64,000 bases of DNA, from contig NC_071334.1 of assembly GCF_027744825.2 (NCBI RefSeq), positions 40,649,437-40,713,436 of the forward strand, written 5' to 3'. Position numbers and translations under genes: made by a program. The DNA is from Synchiropus splendidus (lineage: Eukaryota > Chordata > Actinopteri > Syngnathiformes > Callionymidae). Shown here piece by piece: positions 41,530 to 55,700 of this stretch. The first letter of the stretch is position 1. The number at the start of each line of letters is the position of its first letter. A model generated the notes under the pieces. That model did not search any database, was not told the origin of the DNA, and worked only from the letters and a program-made list of their open reading frames with translations.

Positions 41530-43783
41530 CCAACTACTAGAAAGACCCTTTCTGCTATAGTGGGAGGTTAAAATTTCATGTTCTGAAGCTTCCCTGAAAA
41601 GTTATGGCACAATGCACAAAAACGCCTTTCAGCCTGAGATAAGGTGGGTTTCGGAACGCCAAACCTAAAAGTGTTGATAACTTTCGAAAAACACTTCAGA
41701 CAGCTTAGATTTGATGTGCACCTACTAGTAAGATCTTTTCTGCTATAGTGGGAGGTTAAAATTTCATGTTCTGAAGCTTCCCTGAAAAGTTATGGCACAA
41801 TGCGTCAAAACGCATTTCATGCTGAGATAAGGAGGGTTTCGGAACGCCTAACATAAAAGTGTTAATAACTTTCGAAAACACTTCAGACAGCTTAGATTTG
41901 ATGTGCAACTACTAGAAAGACCATTTCTGCTATAGTGGGAGGTTAAAATTTCATGTTCTGAAGCTTCCCTGAAAAGTTATGGCACAATGCACTAAAACGC
42001 TTTTCAGCCTGAGATAAGGTGGGTTTCGGAACGCCAAACATAAAAGTGTTGATAACTTTCGAAAAACACTTCAGACAGCTTAGATTTGATGTGCAACTAC
42101 TAGATAGACCCTTTCTGCAATAGTGGTAGGTTAAAATTTCATGTTCTGAAGATTCCCTGAAAAGTTATGGCACAATGCACAAAAACGCTTTTCAGCCTGA
42201 GAAAAGGTGGGTTTCGGAACGCCAAACATAAAAGTGTTGATAACTTTCGAAAAACACTTCAGACAGCTTAGATTTGATATGCAACTACTAGAAAGACCCT
42301 TTCTGCTATAGTGAGAGGTTCAAATTTCTTGTTCTGAAGCTTCCCTGAAAAGTTATGGCACAATGCACAAAAACGCTTTTCAGCCTGAGATAACGTGGGT
42401 TTCGGAACGCCAAACATAAAAGTGTTAATAACTTTCGAAAAACACTTCAGACAGCTTAGATTTGATGTGCAACTACTAGAAAGACCCTTTCTGCAATAGT
42501 AGGAGGTTAAAATTTCATGTTCTGATGCTTCCCTGAAAAGTTATGGCACAATGCACAAAAACGCTTTTCAGGCTGAGATAAGGTGGGTTTCGGAATGCCA
42601 AACATCAAAGTGTTGATAACTTTCGAAAAACACTTCAGACAGCTTAGATTTGATGTGCAACTACTAGAAAGACCCTTTCTGCTATAGTGGGAGGTTAAAA
42701 TTTCATGTTCTGAAGCTTCCCTGAAAAGTTATGGCACAATGCACAAAAACGCCTTTCAGCCTGAGATAAGGTGGGTTTCGGAACGCCAAACCTAAAAGTG
42801 TTGATAACTTTCGAAAAACACTTCAGACAGCTTAGATTTGATGTGCACCTACTAGTAAGATCTTTTCTGCTATAGTGGGAGGTTAAAATTTCATGTTCTG
42901 AAGCTTCCCTGAAAAGTTATGGCACAATGCGTCAAAACGCATTTCATGCTGAGATAAGGAGGGTTTCGGAACGCCTAACATAAAAGTGTTAATAACTTTC
43001 GAAAACACTTCAGACAGCTTAGATTTGATGTGCAACTACTAGAAAGACCATTTCTGCTATAGTGGGAGGTTAAAATTTCATGTTCTGAAGCTTCCCTGAA
43101 AAGTTATGGCACAATGCACTAAAACGCTTTTCAGCCTGAGATAAGGTGGGTTTCGGAACGCCAAACATAAAAGTGTTGATAACTTTCGAAAAACACTTCA
43201 GACAGCTTAGATTTGATGTGCAACTACTAGATAGACCCTTTCTGCAATAGTGGTAGGTTAAAATTTCATGTTCTGAAGATTCCCTGAAAAGTTATGGCAC
43301 AATGCACAAAAACGCTTTTCAGCCTGAGAAAAGGTGGGTTTCGGAACGCCAAACATAAAAGTGTTGATAACTTTCGAAAAACACTTCAGACAGCTTAGAT
43401 TTGATATGCAACTACTAGAAAGACCCTTTCTGCTATAGTGAGAGGTTCAAATTTCTTGTTCTGAAGCTTCCCTGAAAAGTTATGGCACAATGCACAAAAA
43501 CGCTTTTCAGCCTGAGATAACGTGGGTTTCGGAACGCCAAACATAAAAGTGTTAATAACTTTCGAAAAACACTTCAGACAGCTTAGATTTGATGTGCAAC
43601 TACTAGAAAGACCCTTTCTGCAATAGTAGGAGGTTAAAATTTCATGTTCTGATGCTTCCCTGAAAAGTTATGGCACAATGCACAAAAACGCTTTTCAGGC
43701 TGAGATAAGGTGGGTTTCGGAATGCCAAACATCAAAGTGTTGATAACTTTCGAAAAACACTTCAGACAGCTTAGATTTGATGT
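41530..43783 (+). repeat. Six-monomer higher-order repeat, two near-perfect copies of 1127 bp
   Basis: Rare variants occur in the same order 1,127 bases apart: ACGCCTTTCAG at 41622 and 42749, then CTAGTAAGATCTTTTC, CGCATTTCATGCTG, GATATGCAAC, and GTGAGAGGTTC with TTCTTG. The 187-bp unit with CGAAAACAC explains the missing base. I saw no difference between the copies, so the duplication is very recent. Confidence 0.8.
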
Positions 43784-45899
43784 GCAACTACTAGAAAGAC
43801 CCTTTCTGCTATAGTGGGAGGTTAAAATTTCATGTTCTGAAGCTTCCCTGAGAAGTTATGGCACAATGCACAAAAACGCTTTTCAGCCTGAGATAAGGTG
43901 GGTTTCGGAACGCCAAACATAAAAGTGTTGATAACTTTCGAAAAACACTTCAGACAGCTTAGATTTGATGTGCAACTACTAGAAAGACCCTTTCTGCTAT
44001 AGTGGGAGGATAAAATTTCATGTTCTGAAGCTTCCCTGAGAAGTTATGGCACAATACACAAAAACGCTTTTAAGCCTGAGATAAGGAGGGTTTCGGAACG
44101 CCAAACATAAAAGTGTTGATAACTTTCGAAAAACACTTCAGACAGCTTAGACTTGATGTGCAACTTCTAGAAAGACCCTTTCTGCTATAGTGGGAGGTTA
44201 AAATTTCATGTTCTGAAGCTTCCCTGAAAAGTTATGGCTCAATGCACAAAAACGCTTTTCAGCCTGAGATAAGGTGGGTTTCGGAATGCCAAACATCAAA
44301 GTGTTGATAACTTTCGAAAAACACTTCAGACAGCTTAGATTTGATGTGCAACTACTAGAAAGACCCTTTCTGCTATAGTGGGAGGTTAAAATTTCATGTT
44401 CTGAAGCTTCCCTGAGAAGTTATGGCACAATGCATAAAAACGCTATACAGCCTGAGATAAGGTGGGTTTCGGAACGCCAAAAATAAAAGTGTTGATAACT
44501 TTCGAAAAACACTTCAGACAGCTTAGATTTGATGTGCAACTACTAGAAAGACCCTTTCCGCTATAGTGGGAGGTTAAAATTTCTTGTTCTGAAGCTTCCC
44601 TGAGAAGTTATAGCACAATGCACAAAAACGCTTTACAGCCTGGGATAAGGAGGGTTTCGGAACGCCTAACATAAAAGTGTTAATAACTTTCGAAAACACT
44701 TCAGACAGCTTAGATTTGATGTGCAACTACTAGAAAGACCCTTTCTGCTATAGTGGGAAGTTAAAATTTCATGTTCTGAGGTTTCCCTGAAAAGTTATGG
44801 CACAAAAACGCTTTTTAGCCTGAGATAAGGTGGGTTTCGGAATGCCAAACATCAAAGTGTTGATAACTTTCGAAAAACACTTCAGACAGCTTAGATTTGA
44901 TGTGCAACTACCAGAAAGACCCTTTCTGCTATAGTGGGAGGTTAAAATTTCATGTTCTGAAGCTTCCCTGAGAAGTTATGGCACAATGCACAAAAACGCT
45001 TTTTCAGCCTGAGATAATGCGGGTTTCGGAACGCTAAACATAAAAGTGTTGATAACTTTCGAAAAACACTTCAGACCGCTTAGATTTGATGTGCAACTAC
45101 TAGAAAGACCCTTTCTGCTATAGTGGGAGGTTAAAATTTCATGTTCTGAAGCTTCCCTGAAAAGATATGGCACAATGCACAAAAACGCTTTTCAGCCTGA
45201 GATAAGGTGGGTTTCGGAACGCCAAACATAAAAGTGCTGATAACTTTAGAAAAACACTTCAGACAGCTAGATAAAATGTGCAACTACTAGAAAGACCCTT
45301 TCTGCTATAGTGGGAGGTTAAAATTTCATGTTCTGAACTTTCCCTGAAAAGTTATGGCACAATGCACAAAAACGCTTTTCAGCCTGAGATAAGGTGGGTT
45401 TCGGAACGCCAAGCATAAAAGTGTTGATAACTTTCGAAAAACACTTCAGACAGCTTAGATTTGATGTGCAACTACTAGAAAGACACCTTCTGTTATAGTG
45501 GGAGGTTAAAATTTCATGTTCTGAAGCTTCCCTGAGAAGTTATGGCACAATGCACAAAAACGCTTTTCAGCCTGAGATAAGGTGGGTTTCAGAACGCCAA
45601 ACATAAAAGTGTTAATAACTTTCAAAAAACACTTCAGACAGCTTAGATTTGATGTGCAACTACTAGAAAGACCCCTTCTGCTGAAATGGGAGGTTAAAAT
45701 TTCATGTTCTGATGCTTCCCTGAAAAGTTATGGCACAATGCACAAAAACGCTTTTCAGCCTGAGATAAGGTGGTTTTCGGAACGCCAAACATAAAAGTGT
45801 TGATAACTTTCGAAAAATCCTTCAGACAGCTTAGATTTGATGTGCAACTACTAGAAAGACCCTTTCTGCTATAGTGGGAGGTTAAAATTTCATGTTCTG

Positions 45900-48800
45900 A
45901 AGCTTCCCTGAAAAGTTATGGCACAATGCACAAAAGCGCTTTTCAACCTGAGATAAGGTGGGTTTCGGAACGCCAAACATAAAAGTGTTGATAACTTTCG
46001 AAAAACACTTCAGACAGCTTAGATTTGATGTGCAACTACTAGAAAGACCCCTTCTGCTATAGTGGGAGGTTAAAATTTCATGATCTGAAGCTTCCCTGAG
46101 AAGTTATTGCACAATGCACAAAAAGGCTTTTCAGCCTGAGATAAGGTGGGTTACGGAACGCCAAACATAAAAGTGTTGATGACTTTCGAAAAACACTTCA
46201 GACAGCTTAGATTTGATGTGCAACTACTAGAAAGACCCTTTCCGCTATAGTGGGAGGTTAAAATTTCATGTTCTGAAGCTTCCCTGAAAAGTTATGGCAC
46301 AATGCACAAAAACGCTTTTCAGCCTGAGATAAGGTGGGTTTCGGAACGCCAAACATAAAAGTGTTGATAACTTTCGAAAAACACTTCAGACAGCTTAGAT
46401 TTGATGTGCAACTACTAGAAAGACCCCTTCTGCTATAGTGGGAGGTTAAAATGTCATGTTCTGAAGCTTCCCTGAGAAGTTATTGCACAATGCACAAAAA
46501 GGCTTTTCAGCCTGAGATAAGGTGGGTTTCGGAACGCCAAACATAAAAGTGTTGATAACTTTCGAAAAACACTTCAGACAGCTTAGATTTGATGTGCAAC
46601 TACTAGAAATACCCTTTCTGCTATAGTGGGAGGTTAAAATTTCATGTTCTGAACTTTCCCTGAAAAGTTATGGCACAATGCACAAAAACGCTTTTCAGCC
46701 TGAGATAAGGTGTGTTTCGGAACGCCAAACATAAAAGTGTTAATAACTTTCAAAAAACACTTCAGACAGCTTAGATTTGATGTGCAACTACTAGAAAGAT
46801 CCTTTCTGCTGAAATGGGAGGTTAAAATTTCATGTTCTGATGCTTCCCTGAAAAGTTATGGCACAATGCACAAAAACGCTTTTCAGCCTGAGATAAGGTG
46901 GTTTTCGGAACGCCAAACATAAAAGTGTTGAAAACTTTCGAAAAACACTTCAGACAGCTTAGATTTGATGTGCAACTACTAGAAAGACCCTTTCTGCTAT
47001 AGTGGGAGGTTAGAATTTCATGTTCTGAAGCTTCTCTGAGAAGTTATGGCACAATGCGTAAAACCGCTTTTCAGCCTGAGATAAGGTGGGTTTCGGAACG
47101 CCAAACATAAAAGTGTTAATAACTTTCGAAAAACACTTCAGACAGCTTAGATTTGATGTGCAACTACTAGAAAGACCCTTTCTGCTATAGTGGGAGGTTA
47201 AAATTTCATGTTCTGAAGCTTCCCTGAGAAGTTATGGCACAATGCACAAAAACGCTTTTCTGGCTGAGATAAGGAGGGTTTCGGAACGCCTAACAAAAAA
47301 GTGTTAATAACTTTCGAAAACACTTCAGACAGCTTAGATTTGATGTGCAACAACTAGAAAGACCCTTTCTGCTGTAGTGGGAGGTTAAAATTTCATGTTC
47401 TGAAGCTTCCCTGAAAAGTCATAGCACAATGCACAAAAACGCTTTTCAGCCTGAGATAAGGTGGGTTTCGGACCGCCAAACATCAAAGTGTTGATAAATT
47501 TCGAAAAACACTTCAGACAGCTTAGATTTGATGTGCAACTACTAGAAAGACCCTTTCTGCTATAGTGGGAGGTTAAAATTTCATGTTCTGAAGCTTCCCT
47601 GAAAAGTTATGGCACAATGCACAAAAGCGCTTTTCAACCTGAGATAAGGTGGGTTTCGGAACGCCAAACATAAAAGTGTTGATAACTTTCGAAAAACACT
47701 TCAGACAGCTTAGATTTGATGTGCAACTACTAGAAAGACCCCTTCTGCTATAGTGGGAGGTTAAAATTTCATGATCTGAAGCTTCCCTGAGAAGTTATTG
47801 CACAATGCACAAAAAGGCTTTTCAGCCTGAGATAAGGTGGGTTTCGGAACGCCAAACATAAAAGTGTTGATGACTTTCGAAAAACACTTCAGACAGCTTA
47901 GATTTGATGTGCAACTACTAGAAAGACCCTTTCCGCTATAGTGGGAGGTTAAAATTTCATGTTCTGAAGCTTCCCTGAAAAGTTATGGCACAATGCACAA
48001 AAACGCTTTTCAGCCTGAGATAAGGTGGGTTTCGGAACGCCAAACATAAAAGTGTTGATAACTTTCGAAAAACACTTCAGACAGCTTAGATTTGATGTGC
48101 AACTACTAGAAAGACCCCTTCTGCTATAGTGGGAGGTTAAAATGTCATGTTCTGAAGCTTCCCTGAGAAGTTATTGCACAATGCACAAAAAGGCTTTTCA
48201 GCCTGAGATAAGGTGGGTTTCGGAACGCCAAACATAAAAGTGTTGATAACTTTCGAAAAACACTTCAGACCGCTTAGATTTGATGTGCAACTACTAGAAA
48301 TACCCTTTCTGCTATAGTGGGAGGTTAAAATTTCATGTTCTGAACTTTCCCTGAAAAGTTATGGCACAATGCACAAAAACGCTTTTCAGCCTGAGATAAG
48401 GTGGGTTTCGGAACGCCAAACATAAAAGTGTTAATAACTTTCAAAAAACACTTCAGACAGCTTAGATTTGATGTGCAACTACTAGAAAGATCCTTTCTGC
48501 TGAAATGGGAGGTTAAAATTTCATGATCTGAAGCTTCCCTGAGAAGTTATTGCACAATGCACAAAAAGGCTTTTCAGCCTGAGATAAGGTGGGTTTCGGA
48601 ACGCCAAACATAAAAGTGTTGATGACTTTCGAAAAACACTTCAGACAGCTTAGATTTGATGTGCAACTACTAGAAAGACCCTTTCTGCTATAGTGGGAGG
48701 TTAAAATTTCATGTTCTGAAGCTTCCCTGAGAAGTTATGGCACAATGCACAAAAACGCTTTTCTGGCTGAGATAAGGAGGGTTTCGGAACGCCTAACAAA

Positions 48801-49080
48801 AAAGTGTTAATAACTTTCGAAAACACTTCAGACAGCTTAGATTTGATGTGCAACAACTAGAAAGACCCTTTCTGCTGTAGTGGGAGGTTAAAATTTCATG
48901 TTCTGAAGCTTCCCTGAAAAGTTATAGCACAATGCACAAAAACGCTTTTCAGCCTGAGATAAGGTGGGTTTCGGACCGCCAAACATCAAAGTGTTGATAA
49001 ATTTCGAAAAACACTTCAGACAGCTTAGATTTGATGTGCAACTACTAGAAAGACCCTTTCTGCTATAGTGGGAGGTTAAA
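45900..49080 (+). repeat. Nine-monomer higher-order repeat, about 1691 bp
   Basis: AAAAGCGCTTTTCAACC at 45932 and 47623, and TGATCTGAAG at 46081 and 47772, are 1,691 bases apart. Linked variants (GTTATTGCAC, AAAAAGGC, GAACTTTCCC) keep their order. The second copy lacks some units. Confidence 0.7.
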
Positions 49081-52000
49081 ATTTCATGTTCTGAAGCTTC
49101 CCTGAAAAGTTATGGCATAATGCACAAAAACGCTTTTCAGCCTGAGATAAGGTGAGTTTCGGAATGCCAAACATCAAAGTGTTGATAACTTTCGAAAAAC
49201 ACTTCAGACAGCTTAGATTTGATGTGCAACTACTAGAAAGAACCTTTCTGCTATAGTGGGAGGTTAAAATTTCATGTTCTGAAGCTTCCCTGAGAAGTTA
49301 TGGCACAATGCACAAAAATGCTTTTCAGCCTGAGATAAGGAGGGTTTCGGAATGCCTAACATGAAAGTGTTAATAACTTTCGAAAACACTTCAGACAGCT
49401 TAGATTTGATGTGCAACTACTAGAAAGACCCTTTCTGCTATAGTGGGAGGTTAAAATTTCCTGTTCTGAAGTTTCCCTGAAAAGTTATGGCACAATGCAC
49501 AAAAACGCTTTTCAGCCTGAGATAAGGTGGGTTTCGGAATGCCAAACATCAAAGTGTTAATAACTTTCGAAAAACACTTCAGACAGCTTAGATTTGATGT
49601 GCAACTACTAGAAAGACCCTTTCTGCTATAGTGGGAGGTTAAAATTTCATGTTCTGAAGCTTCCCTGAGAAGTTATGGCACAATGCACAAAGACGCTTTT
49701 TCAGCCTGAGATAAGGTGGGTTTCGGAACGCCAAACATAAAAGTGTTGATAACTTTAGAAAAACACTTCAGACAGCTTAGATTAAATGTGCAACTACTAG
49801 AAAGACCCTTTCTGCTATAGTGGGACGTTAAAAATTCATGTTCTGAAGCTTCCCTGAAAAGTTATGGCACAATGCGTAAGAACGCTTTCCAGCCTGAGAT
49901 AAGGTGGGTTTCGGAACGCCAAACATAAAAGTGTTGATAACTTTCGAAAAACACTTCAGACAGCTTAGATTTGATGTGCAACTACTAGAAAGACCCTTTC
50001 TGCTATAGTGGGAGGTTAAAAATTCATGTTCTGAAGCTTCCCTGAAAAGTTTTGGCACAATGCACAAAAACGCTTTTCAGCCTGAGATAAGGTGGGTTTC
50101 GGAACGCCAAACATAAAAGTGTTGATAACTTTCGAAAAACACTTCAGACAGCTTAGATTTGATGTGCAACTACTAGAAAGACCCTTTCTGCTATAGTGGG
50201 ATGTTAAAATTTCATGTTCTGAAGCTTCCCTGAAAAGTTATGGCACAATGCACAAAAGCGCTTTTCAGCCTGAGATAAGTTGGGTTTCGGAACGCCAAAC
50301 ATAAAAGTGTTGATAACTTTCGAAAAACACTTCAGTCAGCTTAGATTTGATGTGCAACTACTAGAAAGACCCCTTCTGCTATAGAGGGAGGTTTAAATTT
50401 CATGTTCTGAAGCTTCCCTGAGAAGTTATGGCACAATGCACAAAAACGCTTTTCAGCCTGAGATAAGGTGAGTTTCGGAATGCCAAACATCAAAGTGTTG
50501 ATAACTTTCGAAAAACACTTCAGACAGCTTAGATTTGATGTGCAACTACTAGAAAGAACATTTCTGCTATAGTGGGAGGTTAAAATTTCATGTTCTGAAG
50601 CTTCCCTGAGAAGTTATGGCACAATGCACAAAAACGCTTTTCAGCCTGAGATAAGGTGGGTTTCGGAGCGCCAAACATCAAAGTGTTGATAAATTTCGAA
50701 AAACACTTCAGACAGCTTAGATAAAATGTGCAACTACTAGAAAGACCCTTTCTGCTATAGTGGGAGGTTAAAATTTCATGTTCTGATGCTTCCTTGAGAA
50801 GTTATGGCACAATGCGTGAAAACGCTTTTCAGCCTGAGATAAGGTGGGTTTCGGAACGCCAAACATAAAAGTGTTAGAAACTTTCGAAAAACACTTCAGA
50901 CAGCTTAGATTTGATGTGCAACTACTAGAAAGACCCTTTCTGCTATAGTGGGAGGTGAAAATTTCATGTTCTGAAGCTTCCCTGACGAGTTATGGCACAA
51001 TGCCCAAAAACGCTTTTCTGCCTGAGATAAGGTGGGTTTCGGAACGCCAAACATAAAAGTGTTGATAACTTTCAGAAAACACTTCAGACATCTTAGATTT
51101 GATGTGCAACTACTAGAAAGACCCTTTCTGCTATAGTGGGAGGTTAAAATTTAATGTTCTGAAGCTGCCCTGAGAAGTTATGGCACAATGCACAAAAACG
51201 CTTTTCAGCCTGAGATAAGGTGGGTTTCGGAACGCCAAACATAAAAGTGTTAATAACTTTCGAAAAACATTTCAGACACCTTAGATTTGATGTGCAACTA
51301 TAGAAAGACCCTTTCTGCAATAGTGGGAGGTTAAAATTTCATGTTCTGAAGCTTCCCTGAAAAGTTATGGCACAATGCACAAAAACGCTTTTCAGCCTGA
51401 GATAAGGTGAGTTTCGGAATGCCAAACATCAAAGTGTTGATAACTTTCGAAAAACACTTCAGACAGCTTAGATTTGATGTGCAACTACTAGAAAGACCCT
51501 TTCTGCTATAGTGGGAGGTTAAAATTTCCTGTTCTGAAGCTTCCGTGAGAAGTTATGGCACAATGCACAAAAACGCTTTTCAGCCTGAGATAAGGAGGGT
51601 TTCGGAACGCCTAACATGAAAGTGTTAATAACTTTCGAAAACACTTCAGACAGCTTAGATTTGATGTGCAACTACTAGAAAGACCCTTTCTGCTATAGTG
51701 GGAGGTTAAAATTTCCTGTTCTGAAGTTTCCCTGAAAAGTTATGGCACAATGCACAAAAACGCTTTTCAGCCTGAGATAAGGAGAGTTAAGGAATGCCAA
51801 ACATCAAAGTGTTGATAACTTTCGAAAAACACTTCAGACAGCTTAGATTTGATGTGCAACTACTAGAAAGACCCTTTCTGCTATAGTGGGAGGTTAAAAT
51901 TTCTTGTTCTGAAGCTTCCCTGAGAAGTTATGGCACAATGCACAAAAACGCTTTTCAGCCTGAGATAAGGTGGGTTTCGGAACGCCAAACATAAAAGTGT

Positions 52001-52689
52001 TGATAACTTTCGAAAAACACTTCAGACAGCTTAGATTTGATGTGCAACTACTAGAAAGAACCTTTCCGCTATAGTGGGAGGTTAAAATTTCATGTTCTGA
52101 AGCTTCCCTGAAAAGTTATGGCACAATGCACAAAAACGTATTTCAGCCTGAGATAAGGTGGGTTTCGGAACGCCAAACATAAAAGTGTTGATAACTTTCG
52201 AAAAACACTTCAGACAGCTTAGATTTGATGTGCAACTACTAGAAAGACCCTTTCTGCTATAGTGGGAGGTTAGAATTTCATGTTCTGAAGCTTCCCTGAG
52301 AAGTCATGGCACAATGCACAAAAACGCTTTTCTGCCTGAGATAAGGAGGGTTTCGGAACGCCTAACATAAAAGTGTTAATAGCTTTCGAAAACACTTCAG
52401 ACAGCTTAGATTTGATGTGCAACTACTAGAAAGACCCTTTCTGCTATAGTGGGAGGTTAAAATTTCATGTTCTGAAGCCTCCCTGAAAAGTTATGGCACA
52501 ATGCACAAAAACGCTTTTCAGCCTGAGATAAGGTGGGTTTCGGAACGCCAAACATGAAAGTGTTAATAACTTTCGAAAACACTTCAGACAGCTTAGATTT
52601 GATGTCCAACTACTAGAAAGACCCTTTCTGCTATAGTGGGAGGTAAAAATTTTGTGTTCTGAACCTTCCCTGAGAAGTTATGGCTCAAT

Positions 52690-52708
52690 GCACAAAAAGT
52701 AATCATCA
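52690..52708. other. Inversion junction in the satellite
   Basis: The forward monomer breaks off inside CACAAAAA (52691-52698) and continues as reverse-complement monomer (CACTTTTATGTTTGGC from 52707). From here to the window end the satellite is inverted. No foreign sequence lies at the junction beyond a few bases. Confidence 0.85.
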
Positions 52709-55700
52709 CTTTTATGTTTGGCATTCCGAAACCCACCTTATCTAAGGCTGAAAAGCGTTTTTACGCATTGTGCCATAACTTTTCAGGGAAGCTTCAGAAC
52801 ATGAAATTTTAACCTCCCACTATAGCAGAAAGTGTCTTTCTAGAAGTTGCACATCTAATCTAAGCTGTCTGAAGTGTTTTTCGAAAGTTATTACTACTTT
52901 TATGTTTGGCGTTCCGAAACCCACCTTATCTCAGGCTGAAAAGCGTTTTTGTGCATAGTGCCATAACTTTTCAGGGAAGCTTCAGAACATGAAATTTTAA
53001 CCTCCCACTATAGCATAAAGGGTCTTTCTAGTAGTTGCACATCAAATCTAAGCTGTCTGAAGTGTTTTTCGAAAGTTATCAACACTTTTATGTTTGGCGT
53101 TCCGAAACCCACCTTATCTCAGGCTGAAAAGCGTTTTTGTGCATTGTGCCATAACTTCTCAGGGACGCTTCAGGATATGATATTTTCACCTCCTACTATA
53201 GCAGAAAGGGTCTTTCTAGTAGTTGCACATCAAATTCAATCTGTCTGAAGTGTTTTTCGAAAGTTATCAACATTTTTATGTTTGGCGTTCCGAAACCCAC
53301 CTTATCTCAGGCTGAAAATGCGTTTTCTGAATTTTGCCATAACTTCTCAGGGAAGCTTCAGAACATGAAATTTTCAGCTCCCACTATAGCAGAAGGGTTC
53401 TTTCTAGTAGTTGCGGATCAAATCTAAGCTGTAGGAAGCGTTTTTCGAAAGTTATCAACATTTTTATGTTTGGCTTTCCGAAACCAACTTTATCTCAGGC
53501 TGAAAAGCGTTTTTGTGCATTTTGCCATAACTTCTCAGGGAAGCTTCAGAACATGAAATTTTCACCACCCACTATAGCAGAAAGGGTCTTTCTAGTAGTT
53601 GCACTTCGAATCTAAGCTGTTGGAAGTGTTTTTCGAAAGTTATCAACATTTTTATATTTGGCGTTCCGAAACCAACTTCATCTCAGGCTGAAAACGCGTT
53701 TTGGCCATTGTGCCATAACTTCTCAGGGAAGCTTCTGAACATCAAATTTTCGCCTCCCGCGATAGCAGAAAGGGTCTTTCGAGTAGTTGCACTTCAAATC
53801 TTAGCTGTCGGAAGTGTTTTTCGAAAGTTATCATCATTTTTATATTTGGCGTTGCGAAACCCACCTTATCTCAGGCTGAAAACGCGTTTTGTGCATTTTG
53901 CCATAACTTCTCAGGGAAGCTTCAGAACATGAAATTTTTGCGTCCCACTATAGCAGAAAGGGTCTTTCTAGTAGTTGCACATCAAATTGAAGCTGTCTGA
54001 TGTGTTTTTCGAAAGTTATCAACATTTTTATGGTTTGCGTTGCGAAACCCACTTTATCTCAGGCTGAAAACGCGTTTGGTGCATTGTGCCATAACTTCTC
54101 AGCGAAGCTTCAGAACATGAAATTTTAATCTCCCACTATAGCAGAAAGGGTCTTTCTCGTAGTTGCATATCAAATCTAAGCTGTCTGAAGTGTTTTTCGA
54201 AAGTTATCAACATTTTTTTGGTTTGCGTTGCGAAACCCACTTTATCTCACGCTGAAAACGCGTTTGGTGCATTTTGCCATAACTTCTCAGGGAAGCTTCA
54301 GAACATGAAATTTTCACCTCCCGCTACAGCAGAAAGGGTCTTTCTAGTAGTTGCACTTCGAATCTAAGCTGTCGGAAGTGTTTTTCGAAAGTTATCAACA
54401 TTTTTATATTTGGCGTTGCGAAACCCACCTTATCTCATCCTGACAACGCGTTTTCTGTATTTTGCCATAACTTCTCTGGGAATCTTCAGAACATGAAATT
54501 TTCACCTCCCACTATAGCAGAAGGGTTCTTTCTAGTAGTTGCGGATCAAATCTAAGCTGTAGGAAGCGTTTTTCGAAAGTTATCAACATTTTTATGTTTG
54601 GCTTTCCGAAACCAACTTTATCTCAGGCTGAAAAGCGTTTTTGTGCATTTTGCCATAACTTCTCAGGGAAGCTTCAGAACATGAAATTTTCACCACCCAC
54701 TATAGCAGAAAGGGTCTTTCTAGTAGTTGCACTTCGAATCTAAGCTGTCGGAAGTGTTTTTCGAAAGTTATCAACATTTTTATATTTGGCGTTGCGAAAC
54801 CCACCTTATCTCATCCTGACAACGCGTTTTGTGCATTGTGCCATAACTTCTCAAGTAAGCTTCAGAACATGAAATTTTCGCGTCCCAGTAAAGCAGACAG
54901 GGTCTTTCTCGTCGTTTCACATCAAATTGAAACTGTCTGATGTGTTTTTCGAAAGTTATCGACATTTTTATGTTTTGCCTTGCGAAACCCACTTTATCTC
55001 AGGCTCAAAACGCGTTTGGTGCATTGTGCCATAACTTCTCAGGGAAGCTTCAGAACATGAAATTTTCACCTCCCACTATAGCAGAAAGAGTCTTTCTAAT
55101 AGTTGCACATTAAATCTAAGCTGTCTGATGTGTTTTTCGAAATTTATCAACATTTTTATGTTTGGCGTTGCGAAACCAACCTTATCTCAGCTGAAAACGC
55201 GTTTTGTGAATTGTGCCATAACTTTTCAGGGAAGCTTCAGAACATGAAATTTTCACCCTCCACTATAGCAGAAAGGGGCTTTCTAGTAGTTGCACATCAA
55301 ATCAAATCTGTCTGAAGTGTTTTCCAAAAGTTATAAACATTTTTATGATTGGCGTTCCGAAACCAACTTTATCTCAGGCTGAAAACGTGTTTTCTGCATT
55401 GTGCCATGACTTTTCAAGGAAGCGTCAGAACATGACATTTTCACTTTCCACTATAGCAGAAAGCGGTTTTCTAGTAGTTACACATCATATCTACGCTGTC
55501 GGAAGTGTTTTTCATAAGTTATCAACATTTTTATGTTTGGCGTTCTGAAACCCACCTTATCTCAGGCTGAAAATGCGTTTTCTGAATTTTGCCATAACTA
55601 CTCAGGGAAGCTTCAGAACAAGAAATTTTCACCTCCCACTATAGCAGAAATGGTCTTTCTAGTAGTTGCACATCAAATCTAAGTTGTCTGAAGTGTTTTT

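Larger units (their letters stand above)
24323..52698 (+). repeat. 188-bp satellite array, young subfamily (right block)
   Basis: About 150 head-to-tail copies in the same orientation as the left block. Divergence and local variants increase rightwards: AACACCAAA, TAATGCCATC and ATCAAAGTG variants, and single-base-deleted 187-bp units with CGAAAACAC. Several higher-order repeats are visible. No genes seen; 60-80-codon frames are repeat translations. Confidence 0.97.

Noticed and set aside
24323..52698. Possible CENP-B box in the satellite
   Set aside because: TTCG occurs (CTTTCGAAAAACAC and TTTCGGAACGCC) but the essential CGGG half at the right spacing is missing in both places.
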